DNA from: Trichormus variabilis 0441
GTDB lineage: Bacteria; Cyanobacteriota; Cyanobacteriia; Cyanobacteriales; Nostocaceae
Assembly (NCBI RefSeq): GCF_009856605.1
Contig: NZ_CP047242.1
Span: 5,770,501 to 5,834,500, forward strand
DNA: 64,000 nucleotides
Direction: 5' to 3'
Below are positions 1-9,059 of the stretch, piece after piece; within the stretch, counting starts at the first letter, position 1; each line of letters opens with the position of its first letter. Both the position numbers and the translations under genes were made by a program. The notes beneath the pieces were generated by a model, which ran no database searches, was not told the origin of the DNA, and worked only from the letters and a program-made list of their open reading frames with translations.

Positions 1-51
1 TCCGTTAACACCTAATTTCAATCTTAATTGGTCAATGAGTTGGGAGTTCAT
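1..51 (-). CDS. DUF2231-type membrane protein, N-terminal fragment (runs off the window)
   Basis: Only the first 17 codons are inside the window (MNSQLIDQLRLKLGVNG). The ATG overlaps the stop codon of the preceding gene in an ATGA arrangement (bases 48-51), which indicates a translationally coupled operon. Paired DUF2231 genes are common in cyanobacteria, so the product is probably a second membrane protein of that family. That is inferred from context, because the domain itself lies outside. The start and coupling are seen directly; the family is a guess. Confidence 0.55.
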   Translation of the reverse strand, partial: MNSQLIDQLRLKLGVNG

Positions 52-542
52 GGCGATATCCTCTGGTTCATCGCTTCAACAACTGGCTCAACGTGCAATC
101 CGTATACCCAAAACAGCTTGCTTCCCAAGTACACTTGCAAGAACACTAAACAAATCAAAAATGTTGCCACACCAAGGTAAGCAGATGGAACTTTGAGGGG
201 GTGGCGATTGCGAATCACCCAACGCCAAGCTGTAATAGCGGCAACGATCGCCCCAAGTGACCAACCCATGATTGTATGAAAGTTAAGTGTGGACTGGACT
301 GCTGGATAAACTTGTGCCAAGCCTGCTTCAAACTGCCCAAAAATGATCGCGACAAAAATGGCGATCGCCGCAACAAACATATTCCAAAAACCGACCTCAA
401 ACAAACGTGGATTGCGGGTAAAATAGCCGACCACATCGCAAAAGAATGAGAAAAACACCATTGCAATCACGAAATGCACAACAATTGGGTGTATGGGGTC
501 GGGGTAGGGGAGATTTTGGCTATTAAGAAGCAGAGCGAACAT
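48..542 (-). CDS. DUF2231 family integral membrane protein
   Basis: This small membrane protein has about four hydrophobic segments. It carries the N-terminal signature of the DUF2231 family, a proline-rich stretch followed by HPIVVHF at the start of the first helix. The molecular function of the family is not established; a redox or haem-related membrane role has been suggested for relatives. I choose the ATG at 542 rather than the one at 617. An AGGAG ribosome site lies 6-7 bases before the 542 ATG, and the 25 extra residues of the long form are polar and unlike the family start. The gene ends in a 4-base overlap with the next gene on the same strand, so the two are probably co-translated. 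Bases 618-1120 upstream hold no gene, only a palindromic repeat. Confidence 0.75.
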   Translation of the reverse strand: MFALLLNSQNLPYPDPIHPIVVHFVIAMVFFSFFCDVVGYFTRNPRLFEVGFWNMFVAAIAIFVAIIFGQFEAGLAQVYPAVQSTLNFHTIMGWSLGAIVAAITAWRWVIRNRHPLKVPSAYLGVATFLICLVFLQVYLGSKLFWVYGLHVEPVVEAMNQRISP

Positions 543-774
543 CGCTTTCTCCTGGCTATCTCCAGACGCTGTAATATCAGTTAACTCTGAGCAGCTGGAA
601 AAATTGCTCTCCACCAAACCACTCTTAGTAACTCTTATCTAACAAATGGAATCAAGAATACTATCGGAAGGGTGATTTAGAAGCAAAACTATTAATTCAC
701 TTTTTTTACTGCACTGATAAATATTAAAAAATAAATATAAATCTTCGGAAATCTATCTTCTATTGGAAAAAACT

Positions 775-850
775 AGGTACCCTACGGGTACTCTGCGAGA
801 ACGCCTTTGGCGAACGCGGTAGCGTTCCGCAGGAAAGGCTGCGCCGACAA
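775..850. repeat. Palindrome-rich Nostoc-type interspersed repeat
   Basis: GC-rich DNA with nested inverted repeats sits in an AT-rich gap. GGTACCC/GGGTAC arms occur at 776-791 and GAACGC/GCGTTC arms at about 799-826. The wording (gaacgcctttggcgaacgcg) is of a type that recurs in Nostoc genomes. There is no open reading frame. It is probably a non-coding dispersed element. The rest of 618-1120 shows no gene. Confidence 0.6.
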
Positions 851-1120
851 AACCGTACTTCGTCCCGCTACGCTTGAATTTTGTAGCTTTAGCTTCCCGC
901 AGGGTATTTTAAATTGATTCATTTCTCAACTGGTTGGAGGCGCTCGCTACTGCAAACTTTTAAATTAATATCAGGATCAGAACAAGAATTATCAAAGTAC
1001 TAGATAGCTAATAGATGATTTTTGAGTCTGAAAGTGCGATCGCCTCCAAGTTATTAGCAGAAGAAATTATTTGTATCAAAATCTGCCGCTTGTTGCTATC
1101 TGAGTCAGGCAAAATTATAG

Positions 1121-1930
1121 TTATTGCGGTGTTTTAACAGGTTTTAAATTCCTAGCTTTATAGAATGTTTCTAGGCTATTGCGATCGCCTACAAAACGCC
1201 AGTGCCAAGGTTCATAACTTACTCCTTGAGAATTGTCCTTGGGAAAAGACATCTCAAAGCCAAAGCGAGCTGCATTAGCCTCTAACCATTTAAAAGCTCT
1301 GGTATTTTCAAAAATAGCTTGTAAATTGGTTGTGGGTGCTGCACCGTCCCCAATATCCACAGCGTAACCTGTGTGGTGTTCACTATGACCAGGAGGAGCG
1401 CTGAGAGCTGCTCTTTGGGCTGGGGTTTGATTACGTTGAGCGCCGATAGCAAAAAATAATTGCTCTTGCTCTTTTACAGAACGAAAACCCGAAATAGGCA
1501 ATAGAATTACACCCGCACTCCGCGCTGCCTGTGCCATTTCTTGGAACCGTTGAGCAGCAGTTCTACGCATTCGGATGCGTCCATCCCTGCTGATTGGCAC
1601 TAATTCTGACTCTGGAGCCTCTGGGTAAGCCAAATGACCTAATACAGCTTGCAGATCAGCCGGGTTGCTGGCTGTAGGTATTGGTGTAGCATCAGCAATA
1701 GCTGGCGAAGGCTGAGACTCAGTAGTTTTTCTAGGCGTGGTGATAAAAAAAACAAAACCACTAACAATCGCCAGTATCACAAACGCGCCTACTGCACCCA
1801 TCACGAAAATCAGGCGTTGTAAGCGTTGTTTAGGTGTGATACCAGGAGTGTCGCGTAAGGCTACTGGGATATCATCACTAAGTTCATCAAATGGGTCGTG
1901 TGGCTCTCCAGAAAACCCAGCTTTATTCAC
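1121..1930 (-). CDS. M15 family D-alanyl-D-alanine carboxypeptidase (VanY/LdcB-like), membrane-anchored
   Basis: This is a predicted zinc carboxypeptidase that trims the terminal D-Ala of peptidoglycan stem peptides in the periplasm. Residues 1-40 are cytoplasmic. A single transmembrane helix spans about 41-63 and is followed by a Pro/Ser/Thr-rich linker to about 95. The catalytic domain fills 95-260. The M15B signature is complete: SxHxxGxAxD with His185 and Asp192 as zinc ligands, and EPWHWR with Glu240 as catalytic base and His243 as third ligand. The length (269 aa) fits anchored VanY-type enzymes. It reads away from the neighbouring transporter gene at 2032, so the two share a short divergent promoter region. 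The family is certain; the exact substrate (D,D or L,D) is not. Confidence 0.9.
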   Translation of the reverse strand: MNKAGFSGEPHDPFDELSDDIPVALRDTPGITPKQRLQRLIFVMGAVGAFVILAIVSGFVFFITTPRKTTESQPSPAIADATPIPTASNPADLQAVLGHLAYPEAPESELVPISRDGRIRMRRTAAQRFQEMAQAARSAGVILLPISGFRSVKEQEQLFFAIGAQRNQTPAQRAALSAPPGHSEHHTGYAVDIGDGAAPTTNLQAIFENTRAFKWLEANAARFGFEMSFPKDNSQGVSYEPWHWRFVGDRNSLETFYKARNLKPVKTPQ

Positions 1931-2031
1931 AGGTCAACTCCTGGCTTTGTGGAACTCTCATAAAAATTGTAGACTTGATAAGAATAAGCTTATTGGGTAG
2001 CATTTTACATCTATAATTCTTAGGCGCAACA

Positions 2032-2958
2032 TTGATAAATCTCCTAGAACTATACGTCAAACTTGTCAGCTTAGTCTTAGTAGGTTTTATTCTGGGACGC
2101 AAGCTACCTAGTACAGTTCCTACCCGTCTGGGTCAGTTTCTTTTCTGGGTGGGAGTACCGATAAGTATAGTATCTTTTCTCCGACAAACTGACTTATCAG
2201 GACAAATCTGGATTGCTCCGGCGATCGCATACTTGGCTATTCTACTAGGTGCGTTCTTCGCTTGGCTAGCAATCAAAGGACAGACATACTTCAGTAATAC
2301 AACACCGGAAAAACCTACCCAGGGAAGCTTGTTACTAGCAGCCATGATAGGTAACACAGGTTACTTAGGCTTTCCCATTACCTTAGCAATGGTAGGTAAA
2401 GAATACTTTGCTTGGGCATTATTTTACGATTTACTGGGGTCTTTTCCTGGTGCTTATGCCTTGGGCGTAGCATTAGGCGCTCATTTCGGTACTAACTTAC
2501 ACAATCACAACCAATTTACGCAAGTAACAAGAGCTATTATTATTAATCCGGCTCTATGGAGTTTCGGATTTGGCTTACTATTTCGCCAAATAGCCATTCC
2601 TGAAATTTTGGAATATGGCTTAGATAAATTTGCCTGGAGTATGGTGGCTTTATCTCTAGTATTAATTGGAATGCGCTTAAGCAAACTAAATTCCTTAGCT
2701 AACCTACCGCAGGTAGGTATCAGCTTAGGAATCAAAATGCTGATAGTTCCCCTAATTTTAGGCTACACCTTACCGCTTTTTGGATTAACCGGGCCAGCCG
2801 CCAAAGTGATTATCCTGCAAACGGCCATGCCCCCAGCCTTTGCCTGTCTAGTAATCGCCGAAACTTTCAATTTAGACCACAACCTCGCAGTCACCACAAT
2901 AGCCGTGGGAGCTATGTTACTACTCCTAACGCTCCCCATGTGGCTATGGTTGTTTTGA
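2032..2958 (+). CDS. AEC (auxin efflux carrier) family transporter
   Basis: An integral membrane protein of about 308 aa with roughly ten hydrophobic helices. It has the AEC (PF03547) pattern of two five-helix halves, an N-terminal half with GNTGYLGFPI near residue 106 and a C-terminal half with a helix-breaking TAMPPA motif near 264. Family members export or exchange organic anions such as malate; the substrate here cannot be told. No ATG lies near the start of the homologous region. The reading frame opens at TTG 2032 after only a weak ribosome site, so the start is uncertain. The gene converges on the phosphoribosyltransferase gene at 3015, and only 56 bases separate their ends. Confidence 0.82.
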   Translation: MINLLELYVKLVSLVLVGFILGRKLPSTVPTRLGQFLFWVGVPISIVSFLRQTDLSGQIWIAPAIAYLAILLGAFFAWLAIKGQTYFSNTTPEKPTQGSLLLAAMIGNTGYLGFPITLAMVGKEYFAWALFYDLLGSFPGAYALGVALGAHFGTNLHNHNQFTQVTRAIIINPALWSFGFGLLFRQIAIPEILEYGLDKFAWSMVALSLVLIGMRLSKLNSLANLPQVGISLGIKMLIVPLILGYTLPLFGLTGPAAKVIILQTAMPPAFACLVIAETFNLDHNLAVTTIAVGAMLLLLTLPMWLWLF

Positions 2959-3014
2959 ATTGGTTCAGTTGTCAGTTGCCAATGCTTTTCCTCTACCCCT
3001 TCTCATCTTCCCCA

Positions 3015-3533
3015 TCAACAATACTGACCCACCCTAGCCGCCAAATCTGCGGGATTGATATGCTCATAATGTTCAAAGGGCTGATGAATCCAAGGATTGT
3101 CAGGTAAGTAATCGACGTAGTAATTAGGTGCTATTGCTGAACAAGCTTTATACCAAACTACAGCTGTGCGGATTTCCTCAATCGGGGAATCACTATATTG
3201 TTTTAGCCAAGGGATGGTTTCTTGGAGCGTGATTCCAGAGTCTACTAAGTCATCGATTAGGAGAATGTGTGAGCCTAAACTTTCGGTTGTCATTGTCAGA
3301 TGACGAGAAACAGTTAAATAACCTCTTTCTTGCTTACCTGCGCCACTATAAGAAGATGTAGCTAAAATTGCTAGGGGTTTGTGATAGATACGGGAAATGA
3401 TATCTCCCACTCGTAGTCCACCCCTGGCTAAACAGACAATCTGATTGAATTCCCAGCCAGATTGATAAATATGAGCAGCCAGTTGCTCAATTTTATAGTG
3501 ATACTCTGACCAAGAAACGTAAAGGTCTGGCAT
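3015..3533 (-). CDS. Phosphoribosyltransferase (hypoxanthine/xanthine-guanine type)
   Basis: A type I phosphoribosyltransferase, which transfers the ribose-5-phosphate of PRPP to a base. The diagnostic PRPP-binding loop is present as LLIDDLVDSGIT (residues 91-102, two acidic residues followed by DSG). An ARGG loop at 36-39 is typical of Gpt/HprT-like purine salvage enzymes. The length of 172 aa fits that group. The substrate base cannot be assigned by eye. Some cyanobacterial members of this clade are annotated only as phosphoribosyltransferase. It is a single-gene unit reading opposite to both neighbours. Confidence 0.85.
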   Translation of the reverse strand: MPDLYVSWSEYHYKIEQLAAHIYQSGWEFNQIVCLARGGLRVGDIISRIYHKPLAILATSSYSGAGKQERGYLTVSRHLTMTTESLGSHILLIDDLVDSGITLQETIPWLKQYSDSPIEEIRTAVVWYKACSAIAPNYYVDYLPDNPWIHQPFEHYEHINPADLAARVGQYC

Positions 3534-3598
3534 AAGGTAAGTAGGTTTTAGGTGATACTAAAGGCGATCGCAATATTTTAATATGAGCGCAAGCCATT

Positions 3599-5026
3599 AT
3601 GAAAAATAGTCAAAAATTAGATTTGAAAACCAAGCTGGCTTACGGTGCCGGTGATTTAGGCCCAGCAATTACCGCTAATATTTCTATATTCTTTCTATTA
3701 ATTTTTTTTACCAACGTTGCTGGTATTCCGGCTGGTTTGGCGGGCAGTGTTTTAATGATTGGTAAAATCTGGGACGCTGTTAACGATCCTTTTGTGGGGG
3801 TATTGACGGATAAAACTAAGTCTCGGCGCTGGGGTCGTCGTTTGCCCTGGATGCTTTATGGGGCAATTCCCTTTGGAATTTTCTTTTTCTTACAGTGGAT
3901 TGTACCGCGATTTAGTAGCGACCAGGGTAGTAATGTCTGGGCGTTGTTTTGGTATTACGTAGTGATTGGGTTGATTTCCCAGGTGTTTTACACCGTTGTA
4001 AATCTGCCTTATACAGCCCTGACTCCAGAACTTACCCAAGATTATGACGAACGCACTAGCCTCAATAGTTTTCGCTTCGCCTTTTCTATTGGTGGCAGCA
4101 TTTTATCTTTAATTTTATCTAAAGTTGTTTTGTCGTTGATTAGCGATCGCCAACAACAGTATATAGTTTTAGCGGCAATTTGCACCGTCATCTCGGTTAT
4201 ATCATTATATTGGTGCGTGTTTGGGGTGCGCGATCGCGTATTGGCATTTGAAGCAAAACGTATTCAAATTGAGGACTCTGACTCTATTCCCTTTTTTGAG
4301 CAATTAAAAATTGTTTTCAGCAATCGCCCTTTTCTATTTGTGATTGGCATATATTTGTTTTCTTGGTTAGGAGTACAAATCACAGCCAGCATTATTCCCT
4401 ACTTTGTGATCAATTGTATGTCTTTGCCTGAATCAGATATACCCACAACGATGATTGCAGTGCAAGGGACTGCTTTATTGATGTTATTTGTCTGGACAGC
4501 TTTAAGTAAAAAAATTGGGAAAAAACTTGTTTATTTCTTGGGAATGAGTCTGTGGATTATTGCAGCTGCTGGACTCTTTTTCTTACAACCCGGTCAAATC
4601 AGTTTAATGTATGTCATGGCTATCATGGCGGGTGTGGGTGTATCCACAGCTTACTTAGTCCCCTGGTCAATGATTCCCGATGTCATTGAATTGGACGAAC
4701 TGCAAACTGGACAACGGCGAGAAGGGATTTTTTACGGCTTCATGGTTTTATTGCAGAAATTTGGTTTAGCGTTCGGCTTATTTCTGGTGGGTAACGCCTT
4801 GCAAGCATCTGGTTTTAAAGAAGCTGTTGCTGGACAAACTACTCTACCAATACAACCAGAATCGGCTCTTTTCGCTATCCGTATTGCCGTTGGGCCTTTA
4901 CCCACCATCTGTTTAATTTTTGGCTTAGTCTTAACCTATTTCTACCCCATTACCCGTGAAATGCACGCGGAAATTCTGCTAAAACTCCAAGAACGTCAAA
5001 AGCAAAGAGAAACACATCCAGAGTGA
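3599..5026 (+). CDS. MFS sugar:cation symporter, GPH (MelB-like) family
   Basis: A 475-residue protein with about twelve hydrophobic segments. The hallmark of the glycoside-pentoside-hexuronide:cation symporters is present: DAVNDPFVGVLTD (about residues 58-70) followed by a basic loop SRRWGRRLPW between helices 2 and 3. The DERT-type loop of the family is also seen (YDERTSLNSFR, near 150). Such carriers couple uptake of sugars or glycosides to Na+ or H+. The specific substrate is not evident. ATG at 3599 gives a start right at the conserved region. The 268-base gap downstream holds a short G-rich period-8 stretch (ggggttta, 5081-5101) and no gene. Confidence 0.87.
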   Translation: MKNSQKLDLKTKLAYGAGDLGPAITANISIFFLLIFFTNVAGIPAGLAGSVLMIGKIWDAVNDPFVGVLTDKTKSRRWGRRLPWMLYGAIPFGIFFFLQWIVPRFSSDQGSNVWALFWYYVVIGLISQVFYTVVNLPYTALTPELTQDYDERTSLNSFRFAFSIGGSILSLILSKVVLSLISDRQQQYIVLAAICTVISVISLYWCVFGVRDRVLAFEAKRIQIEDSDSIPFFEQLKIVFSNRPFLFVIGIYLFSWLGVQITASIIPYFVINCMSLPESDIPTTMIAVQGTALLMLFVWTALSKKIGKKLVYFLGMSLWIIAAAGLFFLQPGQISLMYVMAIMAGVGVSTAYLVPWSMIPDVIELDELQTGQRREGIFYGFMVLLQKFGLAFGLFLVGNALQASGFKEAVAGQTTLPIQPESALFAIRIAVGPLPTICLIFGLVLTYFYPITREMHAEILLKLQERQKQRETHPE

Positions 5027-5294
5027 TAAGTATAGGACTTACCCATGAAAACGAAAGATCAAGGGTTTGGAGAAGGGTATAGGGGTTTAGGGGTTTAGGG
5101 GTATATAAGTAATTATTTTATTCCCATTACCCATTATCCATTCCCGATGATTTTTATAATCAATACAACCTTTTGAACATCTATTGAGCATAATAAAAAT
5201 AGTACGTGGGGACTGACGAAATATGCTCAAAACCAGCAAATCAGCCATTGTGAAAAATTCTTGAGTGTCGAACATGAATTAGAGATTAAAAGCC

Positions 5295-7031
5295 TTGGTA
5301 TACCGTTCTTCTGGGGTTCACTGCATAAATCCTGACTGTCAACGTCCCTACCCCCAGCCCTGGGGTAACAAATTTTGTAACAGCTGTGGCGCGGTGCTAC
5401 AGTTGTTAGATCGTTATGTGCCACTACAGACCTTGGGTGCGGGGGGTTTTGCACAAATTTATACCGTTTGGGATGAAAAGACCCAAACGGAAAAAGTGCT
5501 AAAGGTGTTGATAGAAGATTCCCCAAAGGCGTTGGAATTATTTACGCAAGAGGCAGAAGTTTTAGTCAGGTTACGCCATCCTGGTGTCCCCAAAGTTGAG
5601 GCTGATGGTCATTTTCAAGTTAATTTATCCAATCCCAAGCCGCGCCAACTACCTTGTTTGGTAATGGAAAAAATTAACGGGCCGACTTTGGAGGAAATGT
5701 TGAACAAATATCCCCAGGGATGCCCAGAAAATTTGGTATTAAACTGGTTAACTCAAGGGATCAAGATTTTACAAGAATTACATAAGCATCAAATCATACA
5801 TCGTGATATCAAACCTTCTAATTTGATGTTACGTACTCCCTCGCCCAGTGTCATCTCTCAAGGGGGAACAGGATGGGAACAATTAGTTTTAATTGATTTC
5901 GGTGGGGCAAAACAATTTAATACAGGAAGACAGCGCCAAGAATCTAGTTCCACAAGGTTATTTTCTTCGGGTTACAGTCCACCAGAACAAGTGACGGGTG
6001 GGCATATCGGGCCGAGTGTTGATTTTTATGCCCTCGGTCGTACGATGATTGAATTACTCACAGGTAAGTATCCACCAGAGTTGGAAGATCCCCAGACGGG
6101 GGTTTTGCATTGGCGTAATAGAGTTACTATCAGACCTGAGTTGGCAGATTTACTAGATGAGATGGTGCATGAGGATGTGCGATCGCGCCCGGCGAATGCT
6201 GCTATGATTCAAAAGCGGTTAACAAAAATTAACCAGCCCGCTTCAGGACAGAACAATTTTCAACAGTGGTTAACACAGCTTGCCAATCAACTAGCACTAT
6301 TAAATCAATCTACAGAGCAAGTTTTCAGCAACTTGGGACAAACCTTAGGCAAAATCCTGCGGTGGATTGCACAGACAATAGTGAAAATCATCACAGCTTG
6401 TTTTTCCACCATTTGGGCAATGTTGTTAACTGGTCTTGGTGCGAGTGTAGGAACGATCGCTGGATTTATTTTGGCATATCGCACAAACTTAGGCGATCGC
6501 TTAATAGAATTTATTGCCAGTCAATTACCCGAATTAATACCTAACCCTGAATCAGGATTTGGTGCAGAAATCATCGTATTTGCGGCCGCAGGCTTAGGTA
6601 CAGCCTGGGGACTGACAGCATCCGGATGTTTTGCCCAAAGACGGCGGTTTTTAGTCGCCTCATTCATGGGGATAATCAGCTACGCCTTTGGCTGGTTATT
6701 GTGGCAAATCATCACATCAACCGCAGATAGCGGTGAAGGTTTAGTAGGCGCAACCTCCATAGCCGTATTTTTACTAGCTCTAAGTATGAGTTTCCGTAGC
6801 CATCACATAGTTTATGCCATGATTGGCTCATTTGGAACAGCGATCGTTGTGGCAATTTTGATAGTTTTAGGTTTTCCCACTACCGTTTTACAATTTTCTA
6901 ATCGTCACCTCTGGTCAGAATTATCCTTACCTATCATCTTCTTTAGCTCTATCGGTATTTTGATGAGCTTTTGGTTAGGCGTAAGCTACTACCTCATTGT
7001 GCCAGGATTGCGGTTTTTGGGTTGGCGTTGA
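5295..7031 (+). CDS. Serine/threonine protein kinase with N-terminal zinc ribbon and C-terminal membrane region
   Basis: A Hanks-type kinase of a cyanobacterial architecture. Residues 10-31 form a four-cysteine zinc ribbon (C10, C15, C28, C31). The kinase domain follows at about 41-310 with a glycine loop (GAGGFAQ, 48-54), catalytic HRDIKPSN (Asp171), DFGG (Asp201) and an SSGYSPPEQ activation segment. After a short linker, about five hydrophobic helices occupy 370-575, so the kinase is tethered to the membrane. The start is TTG, since no ATG fits before the first zinc-ribbon cysteine; it is marked as uncertain. Its targets are unknown. A strong stem-loop follows about 100 bases downstream. 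Confidence 0.88.
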   Translation: MVYRSSGVHCINPDCQRPYPQPWGNKFCNSCGAVLQLLDRYVPLQTLGAGGFAQIYTVWDEKTQTEKVLKVLIEDSPKALELFTQEAEVLVRLRHPGVPKVEADGHFQVNLSNPKPRQLPCLVMEKINGPTLEEMLNKYPQGCPENLVLNWLTQGIKILQELHKHQIIHRDIKPSNLMLRTPSPSVISQGGTGWEQLVLIDFGGAKQFNTGRQRQESSSTRLFSSGYSPPEQVTGGHIGPSVDFYALGRTMIELLTGKYPPELEDPQTGVLHWRNRVTIRPELADLLDEMVHEDVRSRPANAAMIQKRLTKINQPASGQNNFQQWLTQLANQLALLNQSTEQVFSNLGQTLGKILRWIAQTIVKIITACFSTIWAMLLTGLGASVGTIAGFILAYRTNLGDRLIEFIASQLPELIPNPESGFGAEIIVFAAAGLGTAWGLTASGCFAQRRRFLVASFMGIISYAFGWLLWQIITSTADSGEGLVGATSIAVFLLALSMSFRSHHIVYAMIGSFGTAIVVAILIVLGFPTTVLQFSNRHLWSELSLPIIFFSSIGILMSFWLGVSYYLIVPGLRFLGWR

Positions 7032-7090
7032 TTGTTAGGGGTTTAGAGGTTTAGGGGTGTAGGGGGAAATTTGACAACCGAAAATTGTAC

Positions 7091-7110
7091 AGATGCGATT
7101 AATCGCGTCT
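7091..7110. repeat. 20-base palindrome (AGACGCGATTAATCGCGTCT type)
   Basis: Near-perfect inverted repeat centred on TTAA, with one position deviating from perfect symmetry (T for C at the fourth base). Palindromes of this wording are dispersed in Nostoc genomes. It is probably a repeat, though a protein-binding role is possible. Confidence 0.5.
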
Positions 7111-7130
7111 CTAACAAACACAAATTAAGA

Positions 7131-7164
7131 CCCCCTGACTGGTTATTTATATCTAGTCAGGGGG
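7131..7164. terminator. Stem-loop downstream of the kinase gene
   Basis: Perfect 10-bp stem (CCCCCTGACT at 7131-7140 pairs with AGTCAGGGGG at 7155-7164) around a 14-base AT-rich loop. It lies 100 bases after the kinase stop. There is no clear U-tract, so it may be an atypical terminator or an mRNA 3'-end stabiliser. Confidence 0.5.
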
Positions 7165-7470
7165 CTAATATAGGTGATAGACTATAATTGGTTCTGTATA
7201 GTTACTTACGACTCGATTCTAGAACCTTAATACATATTTGACTACTGTAATTCCTCCTATTAATAGTATTTTCATAGGTTCTTCATCGCCACTTCATTCT
7301 CGTTGATTTACCTAGACAAACACATAAATAAGGTAAGGCAGTCAGCTAAATCCTAAATTGTCATCCCCAACAACACCTAATACTAACTATTTCTCCCCAA
7401 TCCCCAATCCAAGGCAAAAGTCAAAAGTCAAAAGTCAAAAGAAAAAATCTTTTACCTTTTTACTTTTTCG

Positions 7471-7526
7471 TCCCCAGTCCCCAGTCCCCAGTCCCCAGTC
7501 CCCAATCCCCAATCCCCAATCCCCAA
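7471..7526. repeat. Tandem heptamer array, eight units
   Basis: Four copies of tccccag run directly into four copies of tccccaa, followed by a partial unit. A shorter run of aaaagtc units lies just upstream (about 7416-7440). Period-7 arrays are a known feature of heterocystous cyanobacteria, and others in this window are at 41598, 50949 and 35462. Apart from the two stem-loops listed, the gap 7032-7609 shows no gene. Confidence 0.85.
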
Positions 7527-7609
7527 TCCCCTAACTTATGTTGCAATCCAGAACAGAAGTAACGCTCCTGGCCGTAGACTGACATCTAGATTGCATTCTC
7601 AAATAGAAT

Positions 7610-8347
7610 ATGTCACTTACTTCCATTCCCTCGCTACGTGAGCAACAACATCCCCTCATTCGCCAACTAGCTGACTGTATTGAAGAAGTTTGGCATCAGC
7701 ACTTGGATTTGTCGCCTTACCATTTGCCTGCTGAGTTGGGGTATGTGGAAGGGAGACTAGAGGGTGAGAAACTGACGATTGAAAACCGTTGCTATCAAAC
7801 ACCCCAGTTTCGGAAGATGCACTTGGAATTAGCCAAGGTAGGAAATATGCTCGACATCCTGCACTGTGTGATGTTTCCCCGTCCAGAGTATGACCTACCG
7901 ATGTTTGGCTGTGACTTGGTTGGGGGTAGGGGTCAAATTAGTGCAGCGATCGCTGACCTTTCTCCTGTACACTTAGACCGCACCCTACCTGCATCCTATA
8001 ATTCGGCGCTGACAAATCTCGACACACTAAATTTCTCTCAACCCAGAGAATTGCCAGAATGGGGAAATATCTTCTCTGATTTCTGCATTTTTGTGCGTCC
8101 GAGTTCGCCAGAAGAAGAGGCGATGTTTTTAGGACGAGTGCGGGAGTTTTTGCAAGTTCATTGTCAAGGTGCGATCGCCGCTAGTCCTGTTTCAGCAGAA
8201 CAAAAACAGCACATTTTGGCTGGACAACACAATTACTGTAGCAAACAGCAACAAAACGATAAAACTCGCCGGGTGCTAGAAAAAGCTTTTGGTACAGATT
8301 GGGCAGAAAATTACATGACCACAGTGTTGTTTGACCTCCCAGAATAA
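7610..8347 (+). CDS. pcyA: Phycocyanobilin:ferredoxin oxidoreductase
   Basis: PcyA reduces biliverdin IX-alpha by four electrons from ferredoxin to phycocyanobilin, the chromophore of phycobilisomes and of phytochromes and cyanobacteriochromes. The 245-residue protein is collinear with the Synechocystis enzyme. The catalytic triad appears at the expected spacing as Glu73, His85 and Asp102 (Synechocystis Glu76, His88, Asp105), inside [22 protein letters not shown] and MFGCDLVGG. The product would supply pigment for any bilin-binding GAF domain, such as the candidate in the large kinase at 22882. It is monocistronic and followed by a strong stem-loop. ATG at 7610 fits the family start. Confidence 0.97.
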   Translation: MSLTSIPSLREQQHPLIRQLADCIEEVWHQHLDLSPYHLPAELGYVEGRLEGEKLTIENRCYQTPQFRKMHLELAKVGNMLDILHCVMFPRPEYDLPMFGCDLVGGRGQISAAIADLSPVHLDRTLPASYNSALTNLDTLNFSQPRELPEWGNIFSDFCIFVRPSSPEEEAMFLGRVREFLQVHCQGAIAASPVSAEQKQHILAGQHNYCSKQQQNDKTRRVLEKAFGTDWAENYMTTVLFDLPE

Positions 8348-8360
8348 CCTGACAAGTCAT

Positions 8361-8394
8361 AGATCACCGACTTTTTTGAAACAGTCGGTGATCT
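8361..8394 (+). terminator. Stem-loop after pcyA
   Basis: A perfect 12-bp stem (AGATCACCGACT, 8361-8372, with AGTCGGTGATCT, 8383-8394) and a 10-base T/A-rich loop, 14 bases after the pcyA stop. It lacks a trailing T-run but is well placed to end the pcyA transcript. Confidence 0.65.
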
Positions 8395-8767
8395 GAACAC
8401 CTGCAAAACTCTTCCGGTCAGCGATCGCCCCTCATTTGTACAGTCTGTTACCTTTACCTGAAACAGATGAATGTAGAATTTACAAAATAAGTATTTGAGG
8501 GAGTAAATAACAAAGTTTAGATAATAAAATACGTAGGTACAATTCTAGCCACAGACTATTAGGAATCACTAATTAGAAATTACGAATTAGTCTTGGAGAA
8601 ATGTTATGTTATCGCACAAAATTTAACTGCATAAATCAGTTTTTGTGAAACTTTTGATAGAACCTCTTCAAAAAAACAAATAAAGTCATCTAAGTTGCAG
8701 AAAATCTTTAAAAGATTTGCCATAATGAAATCTATCTGCATACTCAGACTGACTAAATTCAGGAGTT

Positions 8768-8849
8768 ATACCAATTCAAAATTAAGAAATCTGGATTTGG
8801 CAAGGGTTTCTAGGTTTAGATATGTTTCAAGATTTTGGTGAATTGGTAT
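8768..8849. mobile_element. MITE-like element bounded by ATACCAATTC inverted repeats (copy 1)
   Basis: Perfect 11-base terminal inverted repeats (ATACCAATTCA at 8768-8778 and its complement at 8839-8849) enclose 60 non-coding bases. A second unit with the same ends sits at 9060-9205. Small size, shared termini and lack of coding capacity fit a non-autonomous element. I see no obvious target-site duplication. Confidence 0.55.
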
Positions 8850-8851
8850 TC

Positions 8852-8873
8852 CCTACGGTGGGCGGAATGCCAT
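8852..8873. repeat. 22-base small dispersed repeat, intergenic copy
   Basis: These 22 bases (beginning cctacggtgggcgg, ending gaatgccat) are identical to 52826-52847, which lies inside a histidine kinase gene 44 kb away. An exact match of this length between unrelated sites indicates a mobile small dispersed repeat of the kind known in Nostoc. Confidence 0.8.
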
Positions 8874-9059
8874 TTCTATTTAGAAAAGCTACTGAGATAA
8901 ATATTTATCAGGTATTCAAATTTAGTTAATACTTAACGTCAAGCCGATGTCGTTTTTCTTGAGAAACTATTACATTGTGGTGGAAAAATCTTTAATCGGC
9001 AAAGACTACAAAGTTTAACAGAAAAACTTTTATTTGCTTCTACCTCCTAACTTATTGTG

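Noticed and set aside
7471..7526. CRISPR array
   Set aside because: The units are 7 bases long and contiguous with no spacers, so this is a simple heptamer array. No cas genes or true repeat-spacer pattern occur in the window.
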